Assembly (NCBI GenBank): GCA_031772625.1
Contig: CM062816.1
Coordinates: 629,999,269 to 630,063,268, forward strand
From: Pinus tabuliformis
Lineage: Eukaryota > Streptophyta > Pinopsida > Pinales > Pinaceae
Direction of reading: 5' to 3'
DNA length: 64,000 nucleotides
Shown here: in pieces, positions 46,767-56,809 of the stretch
Position numbering within the stretch: position 1 is the stretch's first letter
Layout: each line of letters starts with the position of its first letter
Notes under the pieces: model-generated
The model's input: only the letters and a program-made list of their open reading frames with translations
Databases searched by the model: none
What the model was told of the DNA's origin: nothing
Made by a program: the position numbers and the translations under genes

Positions 46767-47019
46767 AAAATTGAATTTTGAATTAATTTAAATAGGTAAA
46801 TTAATTAAATTAGTCAAATATAGAAAAAATAAATAAATATAAACATAAATAAAAACTTGGTCGAATAATCAATTATAAAGAATGGCTAATAATAAAAAAG
46901 ATAATAGTTCAAATAATTAAAATTGGAAATCTTTATTAAATTATTGAATTAAGGGTCCATTCTTGAGTAAGAATTAATTTGATTAAATAAGGAGTAAACT
47001 TTTGTTGGAAAATATTTTT

Positions 47020-49250
47020 TTCCAAGGGAAAACTCATTAACTTTATATTAATAAAAATGAAAGTTACATTGTGTAGATGCATAAAGAATTAGGAGTTGTC
47101 CCGAGGGACCCGTGTGCATGACGCACACAGAGTAGTAAAACTACCAAAAAAGAAAAATAAACAAATAAAAACACAAGTTGCAAGATAAACTAGACTTTTC
47201 TTTTTTGCCTTTTTTCTTTTGGACTTTTTCCCATACCCCAAGCGATGGACTAGTAGTGAAAATTTCCAACTCATTATTTCTTGTAATGTTTGGCACTTCT
47301 TTATCTAAGTCAGAGCTTTCAGATACGTGAGCTCACTTGGTTCCACTTGTGCCTTGATTGTTGTTTTTCTATCTAATCAATTTTCGAGGATCCGAACAAT
47401 TGTTGAGTTATTTGGATTCTCTTCTTTTTTATTCATTTCTTCCTCCTTTTCTTATCCCTCCTCTTGAGAGCCTTGTTTTATTTCACTCTCTGGAAGCTAC
47501 TAGGTCTTATCAATTTCTTCATCTTCATCATGTGACGATGGAGGGTCTCGGAATTGCCATCCTTTTTGCTTTTGCGATTTTTTTTTTCTTTGCATGTTTG
47601 CATGTGTTTTACAATTTGCATGTTTGATGGCAAACCCTTTATCTAAAGGCATAGTTTTCAAAATCTAACCATTGCATCCACTTGAAGTCTTTATGTTTCA
47701 GGTGAATACAATCTAGTAGGGATTTTCTTAAATCCATATCGACAAAAATATGAGAAAAAAAAAAGATCCCTTTATCCATTCTTTCTCTAATGATCTTTAG
47801 GAAACTTTCCAAAGAGTTTCCAATGCCTTTTAGGACCTGATGGGGCCGAAAATGAACTATAAGGTTATGTAGTCTTACCCACAACGACATTTTTGTAACC
47901 ACCCTTTAGTTTGCATCAAAATCCGGAAATCATGGGGTTATGAAGAGGCCCTCCCTTCCCCATAACTATGGACCATAATTTGTGACATAATTGTAATCTT
48001 TTTGGGTATCAAACTGAACAACAAAAAACCTTTTGCACACAGATAAATATCACAATCTTTGGTCTAGTTGAGGTTGATCCACTCACTTAGATCTTCATAT
48101 TTGGGCCATAATCCATTAAATCGACAACTCATGGTGTTTTATTGTAAAGTGTTGAAAAAACCACTTACTTCTACTAAACATATAGAAATATTTGGGGTTT
48201 TTTATCTTTTCTATAATGTACTCGAATGGGATTGTCATATTTGGGTTTTCTTTATCTGGTGTAGCAGCTTTCCCTCCTTATGCATCTTTGAAAGAAGCTT
48301 GACCCTTGTCTATCGATGGTTATCTAGCTGATATGTTTGCTCCTCAGGCACCTCCTTGTAGTCTAAAATTCTAGATTATGATAGAGTTCCTTTCAATACC
48401 ATAGTCTTTCAAGAGGATATCCTTTAGGAACACTTTCCTAGAAATAATCAAACTTTGTAATGAAGCATAAATACTTGTGACATTTTGGGCCTTTTACATA
48501 TGATTTCTCACTCTCTATGCCCAGAACCCATAACATTTTTTATTCCCGAGGAATGGTCTTGATAAAAACCCTAAACGAGTCCTTGAGATCTAGGACTCAC
48601 CCTTTGCCACTTCCTATGGAATTTTGTCCTCTATTTGCCTTCGTTCTGATTTTCTCTACACCTGATGGTTGAGTCCAAAGCCCTGATCTGCATAAATCAT
48701 TTCTCTTCTCAACCTTTTCTCATTTCATTGAACGATGCCCGTCGTTATTGGATATGGATTTGTGCTTTGAATGCAACACAAAATGCTTACCTATCCTTGT
48801 CATCGCCATTGTACATTCATAGTCAATCCCAAAGTAGCAAAATGCATTGTTTGTGGCCCATCTCTCCCCCCATTAGAAGATCTGGGTGTTGGGGTGTGAG
48901 TATATTACGTACACAGTCTATATTCTTGTTGGCAACAATATTTGATAGCCCACATTGAATACCCAGGTGAAACATAGACCTTGATAGAGGATCCTTGCCT
49001 CAAATAAAGGTTTTGTCCATATCAAAACCAAACCCAATGAGGCCTTTTCATGATCAGATGCATAAATATCTGGATCTGAACATTTTTTTTGCAGGAACAC
49101 ACCAGAAGTGAGGCCACCACATATGCCATATGTGCAGAGGATCATGGATCCACTTCACCATGAGAGATCGGGTTCATAGATCATGATCCCAAGTCGAGTT
49201 ATGGCACAAGTTCCCTCACAACCATTTGCATGAACCCTAACGCTCTCCAT
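47020..49250 (-). mobile_element. Second DUF4283-only retroposon (family of E)
   Basis: On the minus strand it runs from a 5' end near 49250, with GAGAGCGTTAGGGTTCATGC, through one DUF4283/zinc-knuckle ORF to a 3' end near 47020 with a TGTAACTTTCATTTTTATTAA-like tail (split over its length) that parallels the end of retroposon E at 21340-21391. Total about 2.2 kb, as for E without its nested copia. No endonuclease or RT. I could not identify an exact target duplication. Confidence 0.6.
47165..48160 (-). pseudogene. DUF4283/zinc-knuckle ORF
   Basis: Minus-strand translation in order: CRFNGLWPKYEDLSEW (about 48125), DCDIYLCAKGFFVVQFD, GREGLFITP then FPDFDAN, MSLWVRLHNLIVHF (about 47900), GIGNSLESFLKI, ERMDKGIFFFSHI, then RVCHQTCKLxNTC, a degraded CCHC knuckle near 47630, a Lys-rich run, and EIFTTSPSLGVWEKVQKKKG near 47250-47200. 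It is the gag-like DUF4283 protein of plant LINE-type elements and is better preserved than the copy in retroposon E. It is still broken by stops before and after 47639-47902. Sequence between 48160 and 49140 may hold its N-terminus, but I cannot follow it. Confidence 0.78.
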
Positions 49251-49770
49251 CCTGTGATCATAATTTATATCTACTATTTATATCTCTTTATTGGAAATTA
49301 TTAATAAGAATAAAATGTCAATTTTTTTACTAAGAATGATGATTATACAACAAGGGATTTTTTTTAAATTTATAATAGGGTTCAAATTAGAATTAATGCT
49401 TAGATTAAGAACTAAATTAAATTGAATTTAAAAGAAATGAACTAAGGAAGGAAATTAAGAATTAAACACAAAATTATAAATGAATTTTGGGAGAAAATTA
49501 AAAGGAGAATTGAAAAATGAAAAGAAAGGAGAAATATAGAATGAATTAGATAGGATCTAAAGAAATATGGTTAAACATTTTAAAATGAATAAGAAACGTG
49601 GGATTGTAAATACAAATTATTGGACAGAAAAGAGGGGGACAAACAAATGAAGGGAAGGGACAAGAAAGAATGAATGAAATGAAGGGAAAGGGAGAAAGTG
49701 GTAGAAAAAACGAGGGAGTGAGGAAGAATAGCACAAAAAGGGGTGGCACGAGGGACAAGTGGAGTGGATG
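49251..49770. other. Purine-rich AT-rich spacer
   Basis: From about 49420 to 49760 the plus strand is strikingly A+G rich (GAAAAGAAAGGAGAAAT, GGAAAGGGAGAAAG). No gene. It lies just beyond the 3' end of the Penelope-like relic. Confidence 0.6.
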
Positions 49771-49772
49771 GC

Positions 49773-51590
49773 TTACGAGGGGTTAGAACATATATTTGAG
49801 AAAGGGGAGCATGTTTTACAGGATAATAAATGAATATGTGGCATGCGGGAATGACTTAACTTGTATTCGTCTTCCCGATTAAAGTTATTGGGGTGATTTT
49901 CAATTTCTAAGGATTCCCTAATGATACGGTTGGAGTGGAAGGGGGGAATGGCTAGGATTTTGGTTTTATCAAAACAAATTGAATGCTTGGTATTGCGGGA
50001 GTGTTCAATAATGACAAATTTAGCAATGCGGTTAGGGTATGTGTCAAATGTATCTTTCCTGAACTGAGCTTTGAATGATCTATTGGTTTGCCCTATGTAA
50101 GACATTCCACAAGAGTAAGGAATTACATAGACTCTGGGGTCTAACATAGGATCATTCTTGTCCTTGGTGAATCTTAAGAGATGGTTGAGGGTTTTTTCAG
50201 GTTTGAAAAAGTTCTTGATGCTATTTTTAGCATGAAGTTTGGATATATTATTGGTAACCCATTGAATGTATGGTAATGCTACTTTGGCTAAAGGTGGGTT
50301 ATTGTAAATGTTTCTAGAGTGGGGATGCATAACATAATGAAAGGTATTGTGGATCTGGGATGTGGAGTAACCATTGGATTTGAGAAGTTTGGTAAGATGG
50401 ACTTTATCATTGGGAAATAATTGAGAAGAGGAGATCTAAATGGCTTGAGAAACAAGGGTTTTGAGCATGAGAAACATTTGGTCTAGATGATGGTGGGAGT
50501 TGGGAGGAAGGTACCTATCAATATGAGTCTCCTTTTGATAGACTTGGTGAGTAAGGGATCCATGAGGGAGCTGAGAGAAGATGACATTAAGAAATGGGAG
50601 GAAATGGTTATCTTCAAGTTCCATGGTGAATTTGATGTAAGGGGAAATTTGATTGAGATGGGAAAGGAATTCCTCGGGTTTAGATGAACCATGGGACCAA
50701 ATAACAAAGTTGCCATTAACAAATAGCTTCTAGAACTTAGGCTTTAAATGGAAGGTCTCAAGGGCTAAGGTTTCAAAGTGCTCCATAGAAATGTTAGCAA
50801 CAACAGGGGAAAGGTATGAACCCATGGCTTTTCCCTTGGTATGTTCATAGCATACTCCAAAAGTGAAAAAGGGGGTGGTAAGACAATTTTTGACAAGGAT
50901 GAGGGTTTCCAAGTCTAGAAGCTTGGAAATGAGATAAATGGCTTTAGGGATAAAAATTTTGGTAATAAGGAAATGACATTGAAGCTAACCATGATGTTGA
51001 TTTTATCAAGCTTAAGGTGGTTTATGTGCTGAATGAAATCAGATGAATCTTTAATGAAGTAGGAAGAGTGCACGGAAAAGGTACTAACCTTTTTGGCTAG
51101 GAATTTGGAGAGGGCATTGGTGGGGCCATCAATAGTGCTAACAATAGGTATTATGGATACATCCTTCTTGTGGATTTTAGGCGGACCATAGATCCTTGGG
51201 CTAATGAGGTTGAGGGGGATAAGAAGCTTAACGATGGTGGAATAAAGGGATGGAGATTTAGATTTAATGGCTTTGGTGGCCATTGTTGGTCATAAGATTG
51301 AAGTAGATCCCTTATTGAAGGCTTGCATGAGGAGGACGAAAGGAGATCAAGCAACTTACAATTGTAATCACATGAATTCATAACTAATGGTGCATTTCCT
51401 TTATTGGCTTTTAGAATGAGAATGTTGGGGTTGGAATTGATCCTACTAAGCACTATAAATTCCTCTTTAGCAAGGTTAGGCTTAGAGAGCTTGAAGCCCC
51501 GAGAATGTGTCCAAATTCTTACGGAAGCTCTTCTTTCTTATGGAAACTCTTCTGCAACATGGGACAGAAGGTGGTAGGAGATGGAGGAAG
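49773..51590 (-). pseudogene. Penelope-like retroelement: RT plus GIY-YIG endonuclease
   Basis: Minus strand, in order: NLAKEEFIVLSRINSNPNIL and ILKANKGNAPLVMNSCDYN (about 51490-51370), YGPPKIHKKDVSIIPIVST with SKFLAKKVSTF (about 51190-51100), GKAMGSYLSPVVANISMEHF (about 50830-50770), then the catalytic box read as LFVNGNFVIW where YVDD is expected, then DNHFLPFLNVI and DRYLPPNSHHH (about 50600-50500). The C-terminal GIY-YIG nuclease reads VYVIPYSCGMSYIGQTNRSF, then EHSRNTKHSICFDKTKILA and IIRESLEIENHPNN (about 50200-49880). RT-GIY-YIG order is diagnostic for Penelope-like elements. Frameshifts and the lost Asp pair make it dead; the N-terminal region before RT is short or absent. Confidence 0.9.
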
Positions 51591-52290
51591 ATGAGTGAAG
51601 TGTTCACCTCAAACATCAAGCACTAAAACAAACACAACACACAACTTACAATAAAATTTTATCAACATCAAGTTAAAGACTGTGAAAATCTTCATGCAAT
51701 TTTTTTCTTTTATTTTCTTTTCCGAAAGAAAAATATAATTTCATATCTTATAGGAAATCAAAAAATACAATTACTTGGTTGCATAGCAATAATGATTTCT
51801 TAAAAACTAAAAAAACAAAAATATAAATATACCTTAAAATTTAAGTAAATCCCATTTAAATAGATATTCAAATAAATTAAAAAAATATCGTTACAAACCG
51901 TAAAATGGATACTAAAACAACATCTAGTAATAAAACATCTTGAATAAAAAATTGCACATTATCATACAATTACTGTAGTATCCAAAAATTGCACAATATC
52001 ATACAATTACTATAGCTAACGGTTTATCCTTAACCACTATTCTAAAAAATCATTAAATCCTATTATATCACATTGCGCTTTTGTTGTTATAATATGCCAT
52101 TCCATTTGAGTCTTTAAAGAAAGACAATTCAGCCTTGTGGACTAGCGGAAATATTCATTAGATCACGTTCTTATGATTAATGTGAGTTAATTAATTTAAA
52201 ATATATGCCAAAGGACAGTCAATACCACTGTAGAATTTAATAATTAAAGTTAATAAATTAACTAATATTAGTCTTTGTATTAATTAGATA
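51591..52290. other. AT-rich spacer
   Basis: No gene seen. GATTAATGTGAGTTAATTAA near 52172 recurs near 52431 as GATTAATGTGAGTTAAATTA, flanking the AP2/ERF fragment. Confidence 0.5.
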
Positions 52291-52437
52291 GGTTTGGATG
52301 GTTCTCTGCCACCGTTCCCTCTTTCAAATGACATTAGACCTGCAACACAGAGGGCTGCACGGGACTTAGCCCGTCAAATTATTAGACGGCAGATACGGCA
52401 GGAACCAGAAGCATCTGCACCATGTTACCGATTAATG
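52290..52437 (+). pseudogene. AP2/ERF-like gene fragment (third copy)
   Basis: One short frame aligns with the region just after the AP2 domain of the next gene: SNDIRPATQRAARDLARQII corresponds to SRKDIRSAAQMAAWYLAPQI at 52936-52995 and to QKDIRSAAQRAARDLTPQII at 55583-55642. No AP2 domain or C-terminus accompanies it. It is a partial duplicate, possibly an isolated exon, since AG precedes its start. Confidence 0.7.
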
Positions 52438-52479
52438 TGAGTTAAATTAAATTTAAAAATATAAAAGATTTTCGCCTCC

Positions 52480-53510
52480 ATGCAACAAGCGATTAGTGCC
52501 GAGCAGAGTCGATCGTTTGATAAGCGAGGTTGCAATCCGAATCTGAGTGGAGGAAAAATGTTGCGTGAGGATAATGAGGGACGTCCAGCTACTTGGCACA
52601 GGAAATTTAAAGATCAAGAAAACGGTAGGGTTGGTAGGTCTACAACTACACAAGATGATCACACGGAGGCCGGTATTCGTTATACAGATCATACTGCGGA
52701 AAGCAGCGGAGGAATGAAGAAATACAGAGGTGTGTACTTCAACAAAACACAAGGGATGTGGAATACCCGGGTCTATATCCATGCAGGAAAAAGGCAGATG
52801 TCTCTAGGAGTGTATCGGACAGCTGAAATGGCTGCAGTTGCATTCGACACCGGGTTCTTGTTTTTGGGAGGAGAATCTGATGGGTTGAACTTCCCACAAT
52901 TTGTTTCTCTGCTACCACGCCCTGTTTCAAACTCTCGGAAGGACATTAGATCTGCAGCACAGATGGCTGCCTGGTACTTAGCCCCTCAAATAATTCAAGG
53001 CCAGATTAGACGGGAGTACTTAGAAGCATCTACTGTAATATGCGCGCCCACCTCAGCTCCAACGGTCTCGCTAACTACAGGTATACGCTATCCCCGTTCT
53101 TCTGATTCAACTGATGTATGATTCAGGTGGCTGCCATGATTGCAGGTACTATTACCGCTAGGGCACAACAGCAACCAGAACAAATTCATGATAAAAACAA
53201 AGAAATTCGTAATAATCAGCAGATTCCGCATGCGCAGCCACAAAGTGGTAGCTCAACAACACCATGTCCTCGTATTTGCAGTTCCTGTTTAATTCACCAG
53301 AAATACACTCCGCTCAATATCATACAAGCTACCGCAATCCGAACTTCAAACCCAAATTCTATGGAGGTCGAGATGGAGAGTTTTGATGAGGATCATGCCA
53401 CGGACGATGTGGTATTGATAGAATATCCAGTGAGGCACTCACCAGAGTGTGTGCTGCTCAGACCAGTGCCTGGTGTTGACATCCATCGAGAGTATATTTG
53501 GAAAAAATAG
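52480..53510 (+). CDS. AP2/ERF-like transcription factor (best-preserved copy)
   Basis: Two frames: 52480-53121 (213 residues) and 53118-53510 (130 residues). The first holds an AP2 domain at about residues 82-138 (KKYRGVYFNKTQGMW, SLGVYRTAEMAAVAFD, DGLNFP), followed by LLPRPVSNSRKDIRSAAQ, which resembles the LPRPAS..DIQAAA motif after the AP2 domain in DREB A-4-type ERFs. The second frame ends in an acidic C-terminus (DEDHATDDVVLIEYP, CVLLRPVPGVDIHREYIWKK) that may be an activation region. An 11-base GTATGATTCAG block (53116-53126) separates the frames; omitting it gives one product of about 339 residues. Residues that usually contact DNA (RGVR.R) are changed to RGVYFN, so DNA binding is doubtful. 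It may be a recent pseudogene or have an unusual gene model. Confidence 0.65.
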
Positions 53511-54840
53511 GACGCATGCTCCCACCACTGAGAGTTTAATTCGCCGTTCGAACAGAGATATTATTTTGGAAAATTCTGCGAGACATTAGTTTATTTGCAG
53601 ATGATTTTTCTTTACTAGCCGTTACTTTATTTGAGAATCAATTTTCAACGGCATGTTTGGTTTGTTAGATAAAAGAAAGGTAATTAAATGGAATGTTTGA
53701 GATTATTGTTTGGCGTTTTATCTGATATAGCTTTTGTATTTCTTGGATTACTTTCATTATCGTTGACTTGTAAGTTTACTATTTTAATATTGAAATTTTG
53801 ATTTAATATAAATTATATATAAATTATAATTATATATATAAATTATAATTATAATTTTATATATATATATATATATATAATAAATATTGAATTGTTAGTA
53901 TTTTAATTTCTCGGTTTAGTTGAAGTAATTTATCTGCATGTTTAGTTTTGTTACAGTGAATCAGTCAAATAAAATTTAAAATTGTATTTAAATAATTTAA
54001 GTTTAGACTTTCAAACTAAAAATATGATCTTAAAAAATAAAAATCTGGTATATAAATTAATTTCTATTATATAGGTTTTTAATTATTATTATTTTTTAAA
54101 TTTTAAATATTTTATTTGTTTTTATAATAATATAGTTTTGCTTAAAATAGAATGGAGTGAAGAGAATTGTTAATATTTATAATATTTGAGATGCGAATAT
54201 TAATATTATATAATACTTAATTTTAAAATAATTTTGAAACTTTAAAAATGTAAAAGATTCAAAATTAATTATTAATATTTATAATATATTTGAGATGAGA
54301 ATATTAATTCCATTTTCCTATAATTTAAATTTAGAATTATTGTTAATATTTATAATCTATTTGAGATGTGAATTGAGAATTGAAAATTTAAAAATGTTTT
54401 GTTTTTAAATATATTTTAAATTTATAATTTTTTTTTGTTTATGTAATTTTAAATGGTTTAGGTATGATTTTATTTTAAATAGCATTTAATAACAGGATAT
54501 GCAAGTACAAAGAATGATTGAATCTTTAAAATAAAATGATTAATTGGGTAATAGGGATCTGTGTTTTGTTACATTAAAAGAGTGCTGCAACTTATCTATG
54601 AATATAAAGATCATAAATCAAGACATATTGATCTAGTTAATTTATATTTTTTGTGATGGATATATAGGTTATTAAATTAAATTTAAAATAAAAATATGAC
54701 ACATAAATAATGGAAATGTAAAAATAAATATTATTTATGATTAAAAAAGTACCATGTAATATACCTGAAACAATATAAAAAATATAAATATATATAAAAT
54801 AAATCTAATAAATAAATGTTAAAATAACAACCGATATAAT
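52650..54840. repeat. Segmental duplication, unit 1 (AP2/ERF gene and downstream DNA)
   Basis: From AGATGATCACACGGAGGCCG (about 52655) through the gene, its 3' flank (GCGAGACATT near 53578) and AT-rich DNA to about 54840 (TGATCTAGTTAATTTRTATT near 54633), the sequence is collinear with unit 2 at 55299-59710 when the LINE is left out. Confidence 0.8.
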
Positions 54841-55298
54841 CAAGTAACCTAATTTCCTTAATAAAAATACTATTTGGATTTTAGGATTTCTACTAGTATG
54901 ACTTCATTCATTTCCTTAAATCTTAAGAAAAGAAAGAGAGAATATTCAACAATTTTTAAGCTTTTCTTCTCTGTTAAATACTAAACTTAACTCAACATAT
55001 GTGTTTAAGTTAACGGGTGTTTAAAATAAGTAATTACTCCCTAATAGAACAATCTAAAATCAATTTGATTTCAGTTTAAATAAAAAAATTCGGTCAATTT
55101 GAGTTCAATTTAAATTAAAGAAGTCAAATCGTGCATGAAGTAGGAGGTACGAGTTAGCTTTAGTGTTAAAGAATATAAATAAACCTGTTGGGTTCAGTTC
55201 TATTGGTAGAATTTGTGATTAATAAAAGATTTAGCAGCAGCTGAGCACCTGCGGTCTTCTGCGGTGCATATTTTGTTTTTCCCTTCGACTTTGCCATT
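53511..55298. other. AT-rich intergenic DNA between the AP2/ERF copies
   Basis: No coding sequence. It includes the 3' flank of the first copy, short TA runs (53836-53880) and A/T-rich low-complexity DNA. From about 54850 to 55298 it no longer matches unit 2. Confidence 0.6.
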
Positions 55299-56017
55299 AG
55301 ATGATCACACGGAGGCCGGTATTTGTGACAGGGATCATAAAACCAAAAGCAGCCGAGGAATCAAGAAATACAGAGGTTAGAAATACAAAGGTCAAGGTAA
55401 GTGGGTTCTCCGGGTCTTTCTGCAGCTACAAAAAAAGAAAGCAGCTGTCTCTAGGAGCGTATCCTACAGCTGAAATGGCTCCAGTTGCAGGCGTCACCCG
55501 GTTCTTCTTTTTGAAAAGAGATACTGATGGTCTGAATTTTCGACAACATGGTTTTCTGTTACCACGCTCTCTTTCAGACTCCCAAAAGGACATTAGATCT
55601 GCAGCACAGAGGGCTGCCCGGGACTTGACCCCTCAAATCATTCGACAGCGGCTGAGACAGGTGTCAGAATTCTCTGCCCTAATATCGGCGAGCGCTTCAG
55701 GTATACGCCATTCTACAGGTATACGCTATTTCCCTTCTGCTCATTACACTAACGTATAACTACTGGTAAAGTAATGAATAAAGGTCGCTGCCATGACTGC
55801 AGGTCCCATGACCAGTAGGGCACAACAAAAAGCAGAGCGAATTCTTGATGACAACGAAGACACAAATTCTATGGAGAGTTTTGATGGGATAGAGGAGGAT
55901 GATGCCATGGACGATGTGGTATTGATAGAATATCCACTGAGGCACTCACCGGAGTGCGTGCTGCTCAGACCAGTGCCTGGTGTTGACACCCACCCAGACT
56001 ATATTTGGAAAAAATAG
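55299..56017 (+). pseudogene. AP2/ERF-like pseudogene (second copy)
   Basis: Begins with DDHTEAGI (55300), as in the first copy. KKYRG is followed at once by a TAG, and a frameshift lies near 55440 inside the AP2 domain. After it QLSLGAYPTAEMAPVAGV, DGLNFRQH and LLPRSLSDSQKDIRSAAQ are readable. At 55754-55783 a 30-base GTATAACT...AAAG block with stops takes the place of the 11-base block in copy 1; then VAAMTAGPMTSRAQQKAERI and the C-terminus YPLRHSPECVLLRPVPGVD through YIWKK are intact. The N-terminal ~59 residues of copy 1 have no counterpart. Not functional as an AP2 protein. Confidence 0.85.
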
Positions 56018-56809
56018 GAGAGCCTAATTCTGACAGATTATTTTTGAAGGAATTCCGCGAGACATTCATGTATTTGGACGTGATTTTTCTTTATTAGATG
56101 TTACTTGAAAATCAATTGATTCCATTCCTTTGCTTCACACGGTAAAAGAAATTACTTGAATTTTCGACATTATTATTCCTTGTTTGATGCTGTGTATGAT
56201 GTGAGTTTCGGTGTGTTTACCTTGTTAAAAAAAATACAAGTATGCGATTTGATATAGCTCTCTATGTTTACTTCCATTATCATTAACATATAAGGTTTAG
56301 TATTTTACTATTTGCAATTTGATTTATTAATATTTTAATATTTAATTTTTAAGTGGATATCGTTAAAGATGTGGTATATTTCAATATTATTATATATATA
56401 TATATAATTTTTATGTGGAATATTGAATTCTTAGAATTATTTTTGGTTGGTTTGGTTAAGTAATTTATTTATAAGGTTTTTTCTTTAAGTTAATTTGTAG
56501 AATTTAGTGTCTCGGTATTTAAATTTTAAGGGAGGCTATTGAATATATATAGGATATTTAGTAAATATTAATAATTAGTCAAAACTATTTTTTGAATTTA
56601 AAATTTAAAATTATTTTTTAAAGCCAAAATCTATATAATATCTTATATAATTTAATTTTCATATGTTCTTAATTATTTTTTGTAATTTCATATTGTTTAT
56701 GATTTTTAACCATAAAACCTTGTTTAAAATAATTTAGATGGAAAAGAATACTCAAGTTTTTTTGTTCTTTTGATATTATTCTTAATGTTTATTATTCTTA
56801 CACTTCTCT

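Larger units (their letters stand above)
44661..47015. other. AT-rich region without genes
   Basis: No coding similarity seen. It contains the degenerate TTTATAATATTAATCC repeat (45418-45945), a 97-bp tandem duplication (46573-46766), and a ~75-bp segment around CCATGGACTA at 45345-45415 that recurs at 46070-46142. Confidence 0.55.

Noticed and set aside
49546..49758. Pro/Phe/Leu-rich minus-strand frame
   Set aside because: It reflects the purine-rich composition of the plus strand and shows no motif.
53116..53126. A genuine 11-base spliceosomal intron
   Set aside because: Far below the known minimum intron size in plants. Kept only as an observation because the frames join exactly.
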